Shown here piece after piece: positions 1 to 5,239 of a stretch of DNA of 5,239 bases. Numbering within the stretch: the first letter of the stretch is position 1; every line of letters begins with the position of its first letter. Source of the DNA: Bacteroidales bacterium (GTDB lineage Bacteria; Bacteroidota; Bacteroidia; Bacteroidales; VadinHA17); the NCBI GenBank assembly GCA_027451265.1, contig DAIDJT010000190.1:1-5239 (forward strand). Direction: 5' to 3'. Made by a program: the position numbers and the translations under genes. The notes beneath the pieces are model-generated. The model searched no databases. It had not been told where the DNA came from and saw nothing but the letters and a program-made list of their open reading frames with translations.

Positions 1-1
1 C

Positions 2-235
2 GATGAGCAGTACCGGGCGGCCTGCCGGGTTGACGCTGCACTCAAAAACAACATCATTGAAATGCCGCCTGAGCCCGGTCCGTGCATAAAAGCTGAAGAA
101 CCTGACAAAGAATGGTATATGTCTCGCTTTTATTATCACTTTGAACTTATTACAGGCACCAGTGATCTTGGCGGATTACGGTATGAATCAGGAATCACGG
201 GCAGTCCACCCTCCTCTGCCGGGCTGAAGTGCTGA
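2..235 (+). CDS. Unrecognised protein, C-terminal fragment (5' end outside window)
   Basis: An open frame runs from the left edge to a TGA at 233-235, giving 77 residues with no start inside the window. The first part reads like real protein: YRAACRVDAALKNNIIEMPP, then a charged stretch and WYMSRFYYHFEL. Its codon use is mixed and natural-looking, and the other two forward frames close early. I do not recognise a family. The last 100 bases overlap, tail to tail, the coding end of the 5'-nucleotidase on the other strand. The nucleotidase reading is supported by family similarity up to about SYR (residues 585-587, near 178-186). Either the two genes overlap convergently, or this frame is only partly or not at all coding. 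Judged on coding appearance alone. Confidence 0.35.
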   Translation, partial: DEQYRAACRVDAALKNNIIEMPPEPGPCIKAEEPDKEWYMSRFYYHFELITGTSDLGGLRYESGITGSPPSSAGLKC

Positions 236-1938
236 AGATATTTCAACAGTGCAAGCCATTCCTTCCCCTCCTGTACGCCGGCTTTAGCCTTATTGAAATC
301 CATCACGAAATCATCCATTTCGGTGACCGGGTTTCCGGTACTATCCTTGGGCTCAACCTTTATCAGACCTAAAGTTTTCTTTTTTACCAGCCCCAGATTA
401 TCTGCCATATAAGAATTGGCGACAATGGAATAGAGTTTCGGGTCATCTTTTGATGTATTCACCTCCGATACATTTCCCTGGTTATCTGTAAATTCAATCT
501 TTCGCACCTTATTGAAGATTCTGCCTTCCGGGTCATAAACTATGCGCAAATGGGAATAATACGGATAGTTGGATGAGGCTGTGGCTGACGTAAAGAGAAG
601 TATCTCAGCAATGTTCTTGAGTTCCTTTCCCGTGACCCACATTTTTGACAGCGCGTACCCGGGTACCTTATCTTTTCCTGAGCCCAGTGACATCACCCTG
701 AAGATATCAGCCACGCTCTGGACACCAGGCTGTATCGGATCACGGAGCACACCTGCAGCCACAATGGCAATGTCAGCGCCAGGGCCTTCACTGTTAACAT
801 AATTGTAGATGGCATCTGCCACAAGAACACCCAGGTTGCTGTCAGCAGCCCTTCCGTACTCATCATAACTTACAGTGTATGGTGCAATGGCAACCGGCAT
901 GGTATAGGTCATCCCCAGCGGATTCAGAATTTCCTCGTTGATTTTCTCCTCCTGCAATACTATTTCCGATTGTATTTCATTTACAGCATCGGTTTTGTCA
1001 TTGACTGGAATGGCTTCATATTTTTCAAGTATCATGCTGCCGTTTCCTGCAAGAAGATCAACTCTCCCCACGTACCTGCCGTTATCCCCGACCCCGACGA
1101 TAGGCACGCCGTTGACAATAAGAGGTTCCTTAAGGAGGATATGAGTATGTCCCGTAATAATCAGGTCAATGCCTTTTACTTTCCTGGCAAGTTTCACATC
1201 CTCACCTGCCCACTCTCCCTTTTTATTCTTTGTTATTCCGCTGTGTGAAAGGCATATGATGATATCGCATCCTTCCTTATTCAGCTCTTTGACCAGTTTT
1301 TTTGCTGCCGGGATTATTTTGCCGAAGGTGACCGGCGGGGCATATGGAGCTGATTCATCAGCATCCTTTCCGATGAGGGAAAAGATGCCTACCCTGATAC
1401 CGTTTATCTCCCTGACAGTGTAAGGTTTGATGAGAGCTTCTTTCATTAAAGCCTCGAAATTGTCATCGGCCGGATCATCTGTGTCAGTGACGCCATTACC
1501 CAGCAGGAAAACCGGGATATCGCCCCGCTGCCTGGCATTGCGGACTATTTCTGAAAAAGCCTTTGGGCCGAAGTCAAAATCATGGTTACCCAAAGCGACC
1601 ACATCATATCCGGCTTTCTTCATCAGCGAATGCTGGAAACCTGTTTCAGGCTCCAGCGCCTGGAATAGTGTTCCCATCAGGCAATCGCCAGCATCAACAA
1701 CAAGTGTAGACCCGGGGTTTTCCTTACGGACATCTGCGATTATGCCTGCTATGCGTGCCAGGCCTCCGATTGTGGGATCATTGTCAGTCACCAGCGGCGT
1801 ATAGGCCGATTCCGGGGCAAAGCCCTGCAGGTGCGAATGAAAGTCGTTTGTATGAAGTATGGTCAGTTTCTTTCCCTCCTGGGCATTGAGTACAATAACC
1901 GCAGTGAGGAAAAATAACACAATAATGATCTTTTTCAT
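136..1938 (-). CDS. Exported bifunctional metallophosphatase/5'-nucleotidase (UshA/CD73-like)
   Basis: This 600-residue protein should hydrolyse phosphate esters, typically of nucleotides, outside the cytoplasmic membrane. Residues 1-19 form a signal peptide (MKK, hydrophobic core, NA|Q cut). The N-terminal metallophosphatase domain has the complete two-metal site: HTNDFHSH (29-36, Asp32 and His34), VDAGD (Asp85), GNHD (117-120), SHSG (231-234) and GHTH (263-266). The C-terminal nucleotidase domain follows from about residue 345, with SNLGVLVADA (367-376) as its landmark. Length is normal for the family. The substrate side is atypical. The usual NGGxxR loop reads AAGVLR (394-399, Arg399 kept). 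The usual PFGN loop, whose Phe stacks on the base, reads SLGS (417-420) and is followed by a short insertion. The substrate may therefore not be a common nucleotide. The ATG at 1938 is placed correctly for the signal peptide; no clear Shine-Dalgarno is seen, which is normal in Bacteroidota. It lies 143 bases downstream of the barrel pair on the same strand. Family call is firm; exact substrate is open. Confidence 0.93.
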   Translation of the reverse strand: MKKIIIVLFFLTAVIVLNAQEGKKLTILHTNDFHSHLQGFAPESAYTPLVTDNDPTIGGLARIAGIIADVRKENPGSTLVVDAGDCLMGTLFQALEPETGFQHSLMKKAGYDVVALGNHDFDFGPKAFSEIVRNARQRGDIPVFLLGNGVTDTDDPADDNFEALMKEALIKPYTVREINGIRVGIFSLIGKDADESAPYAPPVTFGKIIPAAKKLVKELNKEGCDIIICLSHSGITKNKKGEWAGEDVKLARKVKGIDLIITGHTHILLKEPLIVNGVPIVGVGDNGRYVGRVDLLAGNGSMILEKYEAIPVNDKTDAVNEIQSEIVLQEEKINEEILNPLGMTYTMPVAIAPYTVSYDEYGRAADSNLGVLVADAIYNYVNSEGPGADIAIVAAGVLRDPIQPGVQSVADIFRVMSLGSGKDKVPGYALSKMWVTGKELKNIAEILLFTSATASSNYPYYSHLRIVYDPEGRIFNKVRKIEFTDNQGNVSEVNTSKDDPKLYSIVANSYMADNLGLVKKKTLGLIKVEPKDSTGNPVTEMDDFVMDFNKAKAGVQEGKEWLALLKYLQHFSPAEEGGLPVIPDSYRNPPRSLVPVISSK

Positions 1939-2009
1939 CTTGCATGAAATTTGGGATTAAGTTAGCAAAAAGCTTTACATCCCTGCCACAGAGCAGCTAA
2001 AAGAATTAC

Positions 2010-2053
2010 TGAATCCGGATTCATCAGGTTCCGGATAGCACAGGCTAAATCCG
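2010..2053. repeat. Palindrome and neighbouring inverted repeat in the barrel-nucleotidase gap
   Basis: A perfect 14-base palindrome, TGAATCCGGATTCA, lies at 2010-2023. A second imperfect inverted repeat lies at 2032-2053, with arms CGGATAG and CTAAATCCG around a short loop (4+3 pairs with a 2-base bulge). The ATCCG core recurs in both, so alternative pairings are possible in the minus-strand transcript. On that strand the palindrome is followed by AGTAATTCTTTT, a weak T-rich run. It could be a weak terminator after the barrel genes, a processing site or an operator for the nucleotidase gene. The evidence is structural only. No good TAnnTTTG box was found in this 143-base gap. Confidence 0.3.
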
Positions 2054-2081
2054 ACTTTCCGTGAAGCTTAAGCAGTTTAAT

Positions 2082-2744
2082 CTACAGGAAGATCGTAAAA
2101 CCCATCCGGATAACCGGTCCTGAGTATATCTCGCGAAGATCGGTCTCTTCACCCTCATACCACTCGGTACTCGCCCACACACTCCATACATATCCGGCCT
2201 GAATATCAAAAGTCACCATGTCTGCCAGGGGCACTGCCACACCCAGTGTAAATCCCGGGTTGAACAGTGAATACCGCTCCACCTCCGGATCAGGCCCCGA
2301 AGTCGGATATTTACCGACACAGGTCCCTGCCATTAACTCCAACTCGGCAAAGGGATACACCTTTTCCAGCGGATAGTAGTACCTTACAAAGGGGCCGGCA
2401 GCAAATGAAGTCATCGTCACCTTCCCCTCCGAATCGACATGCTGGTTTGAAGATCTGGCAAAAAGGAACTCAAGCCCCACAGAGAGGTTTTCAATAATGA
2501 AGTAACCTCCCTTCGGGATCAGGCTGAATGACCTATCCTTATGCTCATTGTAAGTAACAGATCCGGAAGTGTATTTGGAATGCATCAGACCGAGGTTCAT
2601 CAGCTCAGATCCCCATGATCCTTCAATGACCGCAGAGGAGGTTACCCCCAGAAGAATATTTCCTTTTTCAAGCTGGGGCGGCTGTGCCATTGCACTGTAA
2701 GCAACCACCAGGGCTGCAACTGTTGTCAATAGTTTGCTTTTCAT
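2082..2744 (-). CDS. Outer-membrane beta-barrel protein, downstream paralogue
   Basis: This 220-residue protein of unknown specific function is predicted to sit in the outer membrane. Residues 1-20 form a signal peptide ending AMA|Q. The mature part has alternating polar and hydrophobic strands rich in Tyr, Phe and Gly. It ends in RMGFTIFL, an aromatic/hydrophobic last strand of the kind recognised by the BAM insertion machinery. The size suits a small 8-strand barrel of the OmpA/OmpW-like or porin-family type. It is clearly homologous to the upstream gene: both share LEKGxILLG near the mature N-terminus, GPFVRYYYPL at residues 117-126 in each, YPFAE directly after, and RMGFTI at the end. Between them they differ most in presumed loops, for example residues 141-158 here (CVGKYPTSGPDPEVERYS). 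Its ATG lies 12 bases after the stop of the paralogue, so the two are very likely co-transcribed. No clear Shine-Dalgarno precedes it. Confidence 0.85.
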   Translation of the reverse strand: MKSKLLTTVAALVVAYSAMAQPPQLEKGNILLGVTSSAVIEGSWGSELMNLGLMHSKYTSGSVTYNEHKDRSFSLIPKGGYFIIENLSVGLEFLFARSSNQHVDSEGKVTMTSFAAGPFVRYYYPLEKVYPFAELELMAGTCVGKYPTSGPDPEVERYSLFNPGFTLGVAVPLADMVTFDIQAGYVWSVWASTEWYEGEETDLREIYSGPVIRMGFTIFL

Positions 2745-2756
2745 AGTTCCGGCTTG

Positions 2757-3398
2757 TTAAAGGTAAATTGTGAAACCCATTCTGAGACAGAATCCGCTGG
2801 TAATGAAGTTTACCCTTTCTTCAGTCTCCGTGTCAGTGTCCTTCATCGATGAACGCAGGTAACCGGCGGCAGCATCAAAGGTCACATTATCACCAAGAGG
2901 AAGGGCTGTTCCGACTAAAACTCCAAGCATCACAAAAGGAGTCCTTTCATCATCACTGTACCATAGTTCCCTTGCTGTACCAAAGAGCATTTCTGCCTCA
3001 GCGAAGGGGTAGAATCTGTCAAGCGGATAATAATACCTTACAAAGGGACCAATCCCGATTGTGCTTTCTTTATAGGTATCATCATATTCCAGATCCTTCT
3101 CGGTGTACCCGGCAACAACTGCATGAAGCCCTGCTGCAAGGTTGTCGATCACAAAATATCCTGCTTTCGGCAAAATATTGTAGGTAGTCCGTTTAAATGC
3201 ATCCTCGGCAGGTCCGGAACCATACTTGTACGTAGCCTTTATGAATCCGAGGCTGATGAGTTCTGAACTGACTGACCCGCTGAGCGCTACCGTCGATGTG
3301 GCTCCGAGAAGAATCCTGCCTTTTTCAAGCTGCGGCTGGGCTGAAATGGTTGCAATACTGACCAGGAGAATTGCAACCGTCAATGAGATTTCTTTCAT
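2757..3398 (-). CDS. Outer-membrane beta-barrel protein, upstream paralogue
   Basis: This 213-residue exported protein is the first gene of the barrel pair. Residues 1-20 form a signal peptide (MKEISLTVAILLVSIATISA|Q). The mature protein has beta-barrel character throughout and ends in RMGFTIYL. It shares QPQLEKGxILLG, LPKAGYFVIDNL (LIPKGGYFIIENL in the paralogue), GPFVRYYYPL (117-126) and YPFAE with the downstream gene. The two stay in near-constant register until about residue 140, so they arose by tandem duplication and diverged considerably. The loop-like segments at about 96-112 and 141-153 are acidic and differ from the paralogue. A consensus Bacteroidota promoter lies about 110 bases upstream at 3516-3546. 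Function is unknown: a structural, adhesive or small-solute barrel are all possible. No cargo gene such as susC/susD adjoins it. Confidence 0.85.
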   Translation of the reverse strand: MKEISLTVAILLVSIATISAQPQLEKGRILLGATSTVALSGSVSSELISLGFIKATYKYGSGPAEDAFKRTTYNILPKAGYFVIDNLAAGLHAVVAGYTEKDLEYDDTYKESTIGIGPFVRYYYPLDRFYPFAEAEMLFGTARELWYSDDERTPFVMLGVLVGTALPLGDNVTFDAAAGYLRSSMKDTDTETEERVNFITSGFCLRMGFTIYL

Positions 3399-3480
3399 AG
3401 TCCGTGTTTTAGATATGCCTACTCTTTAGTTTTTCGGCCTCTACTCCCTACTCTGAAGGTGGATTTTCGGGAAACTCCTT

Positions 3481-3508
3481 TATATCTGCAATTGAGGCAA
3501 TTGATATC
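3481..3508 (-). other. Imperfect hairpin at the start of the barrel-pair leader
   Basis: On the minus strand the sequence reads ATATCAATTG, CCT, CAATTGCAGATAT. This forms a 6-base stem of CAATTG around CCT, extendable by ATAT/ATAT with a 3-base bulge. It starts where transcription from the promoter at 3516-3546 should begin, so it could protect the 5' end of the message or serve as an operator. The roughly 110-base leader after it also has an AAAGGAG without a start codon at a suitable distance. Evidence is sequence symmetry only. Confidence 0.25.
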
Positions 3509-3515
3509 TTCCAAT

Positions 3516-3546
3516 CAAATTTACACCCGAAGAATACAGTTGTCAA
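3516..3546 (-). promoter_or_regulatory. Bacteroidota-type promoter for the barrel-protein operon
   Basis: Read on the minus strand, TTGACA (3541-3546) is followed after 17 bases by TAAATTTG (3516-3523). This fits the Bacteroidota consensus, a TTG near -33 and TAnnTTTG near -7, with 20 bases between TTG and the -7 box. Transcription should start around 3508-3511, leaving a leader of about 110 bases before the ATG at 3398. It is the only strong match upstream of the barrel pair. Confidence 0.7.
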
Positions 3547-3621
3547 GTTTTTTTCCGGAGGGATGAACTTACAAGTGATATCGCCGGATGATTTATCATC
3601 ACAGCGGGCCAGGTCTTTTCG

Positions 3622-3629
3622 TATATTTG
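3622..3629 (+). promoter_or_regulatory. -7 box of the GMP synthase-like gene
   Basis: TATATTTG matches the Bacteroidota -7 consensus TAnnTTTG exactly and lies 28 bases before the ATG at 3658. Transcription would start near 3634-3637 with a leader of about 20-24 bases. No clear TTG is found at the usual distance upstream, so the -33 half is weak or absent. The position of this box, and an in-frame TAA at 3643-3645, both support ATG 3658 as the true start. Confidence 0.55.
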
Positions 3630-3657
3630 TTCCTGTCATTATTAAAATCTGCGAGAT

Positions 3658-4620
3658 ATGATAAGTGAAATCAGGGCACAGGAACTGAACACCGAACGGT
3701 TCATAGCTGAAAAGGTAAGTGAGATCAGGGCCGCCGTGGGCGACGGAACAGCCATCAATGCACTCTCCGGGGGTGTTGATTCGTCAGTTGTCACAATGAT
3801 AGGCCACCTGGCACTGGGTGACAGGCTCAGGACAGTGTTCATACAGAACGGGCTGATGCGCGAGGGAGAACCGGAAACCGTTGCCGCAGTGTTTAAAAAA
3901 CTGGGGGTAAAGGTGGAGATAGTCGATGCTCGTGATGAGTTCCTCGAAGCCCTTAAGGGCATAACTGATCCCGAGCTGAAGCGTGAAGCCATCACGCAGA
4001 CATTTTACAGGAAGGTATTTGGGCGCATCGTCAGGGAGAGCGGCGCAAGGCACCTTCTGCAGGGAACCATCCTGACGGATATCGATGAGACTGTTGCCGG
4101 CATCAAGCGTCAGCACAATGTGTTCGCCCAGCTGGGCATAGACCCGAAGGAGACATTCGGTTACCATATTCTCGAGCCGCTGGTCCAACTCCGCAAGGAT
4201 GGGGTCAGGATGACCGGCCGTGCCGCAGGTCTTCCGGAGGAGATGTTCAACCGTATTCCATTCCCGGGACCGGCCCTGGCTGCACGAATAATCGGGGAGG
4301 TGACACAGGAGAAACTGGATATTGTAAGAAAAGCAACGGTGATTGTCGAGAAATTGCTGGCCGGCAGGGGAGCTTTTCAGTACATGGCCATACTGCATGA
4401 CGACCGTGTTACGGGCATGCGCGACGGCAAAAGGGATTTCGGGAGGCAGATAGAGGTGCGCTGCTGGGACAGCATCGATGCACGTACTGCAACCCCGACC
4501 CGGCTTCCGTTTGAGCTTCTGGAAAAGCTTGCGGCCGAGATACTTGACAAAGTTCCGGGAGTGGTCTCGGTTACCTATAATATAGCCACCAAACCACCGT
4601 CAACCATAGAAGCAGTTTAA
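3658..4620 (+). CDS. guaA: GMP synthase-like ATP-pyrophosphatase subunit, stand-alone (no glutaminase domain)
   Basis: The family adenylates XMP with ATP and aminates it to GMP, the last step of guanine nucleotide synthesis. This 320-residue protein equals only the synthase half of a bacterial GuaA (about 525 residues). The class I glutamine amidotransferase domain is absent. An in-frame stop at 3643-3645 and the -7 box rule out a longer N-terminus, and no neighbour in the window supplies a glutaminase. The PP-loop is intact: LSGGVDSS (36-43). Further landmarks are FIQNGLMR (61-68, usually FVDNGLLR), QGTILTD (135-141), IKRQHNV (149-155, usually IKSHHNV), FPGPALAARIIGEV (202-215, usually FPGPGLGVRVLGEV) and the XMP-binding tail KPPSTIE (312-318). 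The usual SVGVMGDGR region reads VTGMRDGKRDFG (251-262), so it is a divergent member. It may use free ammonia, pair with a separate GuaAA-type glutaminase elsewhere as in archaea, or act on another substrate. It converges on folC. Family call is firm; the guaA symbol is tentative. Confidence 0.85.
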   Translation: MISEIRAQELNTERFIAEKVSEIRAAVGDGTAINALSGGVDSSVVTMIGHLALGDRLRTVFIQNGLMREGEPETVAAVFKKLGVKVEIVDARDEFLEALKGITDPELKREAITQTFYRKVFGRIVRESGARHLLQGTILTDIDETVAGIKRQHNVFAQLGIDPKETFGYHILEPLVQLRKDGVRMTGRAAGLPEEMFNRIPFPGPALAARIIGEVTQEKLDIVRKATVIVEKLLAGRGAFQYMAILHDDRVTGMRDGKRDFGRQIEVRCWDSIDARTATPTRLPFELLEKLAAEILDKVPGVVSVTYNIATKPPSTIEAV

Positions 4621-4634
4621 AGATTGGAGAAGTC

Positions 4635-4680
4635 CGAATTGCGAATTGCGATTTATTCAGCATTCGCAACTCGCAACTCG
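4635..4680. repeat. Inverted repeat with heptamer-repeat arms between convergent genes
   Basis: The left arm (4635-4651) is CGAATTG twice plus CGA. The right arm (4664-4680) is TCGCAAC twice plus TCG. They are complementary over 17 positions around a 12-base loop, with two mismatches placed one heptamer apart. In the plus-strand RNA these are A-C mismatches. In the minus-strand RNA they become G-U pairs, so the whole 17-base stem closes. It directly follows the folC stop and fills most of the 64-base gap to the GMP synthase-like gene. No T-run follows on either strand, so it is not a standard intrinsic terminator. It may stabilise or process the folC 3' end, or be a copy of a dispersed intergenic repeat. 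Confidence 0.75.
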
Positions 4681-4684
4681 CAGA

Positions 4685-5239
4685 TCACAGGGCTTCTGCC
4701 ACCACAAACGTTGACCCTCCGATAAATATCATGTCACGCTGCCCGGCTCCTGCACGTGCGGCCGCAACCGCCTCAGGAACCGACGGGTAGGCGCTGCCGC
4801 TGAGCCCGAACCCTTCCGCCGCCGCCATCAGCAGCTTCTCATCCAGCGCCCTCGGTACCGAGGCCCTGGTGAAATAGTACCTCGCATTCTTTGGGAACAG
4901 CGGCAGCACCAACCCCAGGTCCTTGTCATTGACAAACCCGATGACCATATGCAACTTCCCTTTCGCGGTTGCCCTGACCTGTTTCATCACATACTCCAGA
5001 CCCTCCCTGTTGTGGCCCGTATCACACACTGTAAGCGGCGAATGTGAAAGGATCTGCCAGCGTCCCATCAGCCCGGTGTTCGATACCACGCCTTCCACTC
5101 CCTTCAGAAAGTGATCACGGCTAAGCCCGAGCTCTTCCGACAGGATCTCCACAGCAGCCGCTGCCGTCTGCAGGTTCTTCTTCTGCGCCAGGCCTCCCAG
5201 CGGTGTCTCACCTTGGAGCGTTATGCCATCATTAAGACC
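4685..5239 (-). CDS. folC: Bifunctional folylpolyglutamate/dihydrofolate synthase, C-terminal part (5' end outside window)
   Basis: FolC adds glutamate to dihydropteroate and to folates in the cytoplasm, using ATP. The frame is open to the right edge, giving 184 residues that match the last part of the family (usually about 420-430 residues). Landmarks, numbered in this fragment, are QKKNLQTAAAAVEIL (19-33, end of the central ATPase domain), NTGLMGRWQ (54-62), DTGHN (73-77, the Mur-ligase C-terminal domain motif), VNDKD (103-107), YYFTRASVPRALDE (121-134) and IFIGGSTFVVAE (171-182). These fit the Bacteroidota form of FolC. A GTG at 5150-5152 could be mistaken for a start, but the homology continues upstream of it, so it is internal. 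The gene stops 4 bases before the heptamer inverted repeat. Confidence 0.92.
   Translation of the reverse strand, partial: GLNDGITLQGETPLGGLAQKKNLQTAAAAVEILSEELGLSRDHFLKGVEGVVSNTGLMGRWQILSHSPLTVCDTGHNREGLEYVMKQVRATAKGKLHMVIGFVNDKDLGLVLPLFPKNARYYFTRASVPRALDEKLLMAAAEGFGLSGSAYPSVPEAVAAARAGAGQRDMIFIGGSTFVVAEAL

Noticed and set aside
569..1804. Several plus-strand frames of 68-125 residues
   Set aside because: All lie opposite the nucleotidase coding sequence, overlap one another, and show no domain or start signal.
2849..3187. 112-residue plus-strand frame rich in Gln, His and Arg
   Set aside because: It is antisense to the upstream barrel gene and has low-complexity shadow composition.
3448..3639. 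63-residue minus-strand frame in the divergent intergenic region
   Set aside because: It starts upstream of, and runs straight through, the strong barrel-operon promoter. It has no recognisable domain and no start signal, so it is most likely a chance frame.
3642..3995. 117-residue Ser-rich minus-strand frame
   Set aside because: It is antisense to the N-terminal third of the GMP synthase-like gene and covers its leader. The composition is typical of an antisense shadow.
3784..4398. 204-residue minus-strand frame inside the GMP synthase-like gene
   Set aside because: It is fully antisense to a gene with clear family motifs. Its protein has no recognisable features, so it is a shadow of the codon pattern.
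4635..4680. Heptamer hairpin as an intrinsic terminator
   Set aside because: No T-run follows the stem on either strand, so a standard Rho-independent terminator is not supported.
4635..4680. Heptamer repeats as a CRISPR remnant
   Set aside because: The units are 7 bases with no spacers and no cas genes nearby.
5150..5152. GTG as a possible folC start, giving a 155-residue protein
   Set aside because: FolC-like sequence (QKKNLQTAAAAVEIL) continues upstream across it and to the window edge. The gene is cut by the window, not short.

Overview
The window looks like chromosomal DNA of a Bacteroidota bacterium, probably Bacteroidales. Three things point there. Two intergenic -7 boxes fit the TAnnTTTG promoter consensus of that phylum, one with a TTGACA 17 bases upstream. 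Exported proteins have signal peptides cut just before Gln (…A|Q). The folC product carries DTGHN where most Mur-type ligases have DGAHN. No mobile element, tRNA, rRNA or CRISPR array was seen.

Layout, left to right. (1) 2-235, + strand: the 3' tail of an unrecognised reading frame that enters from outside the window. (2) 136-1938, - strand: an exported 5'-nucleotidase/metallophosphatase with all metal-binding motifs. (3) 2082-2744 and 2757-3398, - strand: two tandem paralogous outer-membrane beta-barrel proteins, 12 bases apart. (4) 3399-3657: a divergent intergenic region holding a promoter for the barrel pair and one for the gene on its right. (5) 3658-4620, + strand: a complete stand-alone ATP-pyrophosphatase subunit of the GMP synthase family, without the glutaminase domain. 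(6) 4621-4684: a 64-base gap between convergent genes, filled by a striking inverted repeat whose arms are heptamer repeats. (7) 4685-5239, - strand: the C-terminal part of folC, cut by the window edge.

The barrel pair is probably one transcript from the promoter at 3516-3546. The nucleotidase may be read through from it or have its own start in the 143-base gap. The nucleotidase would act outside the inner membrane on phosphorylated substrates. The GMP synthase-like enzyme and FolC act in the cytoplasm, in purine and folate metabolism. These links are loose, and I see no evidence of one dedicated multi-gene system. The points most worth a second look are the glutaminase-less divergent GuaA-like protein, the heptamer hairpin, and the altered substrate site of the nucleotidase.
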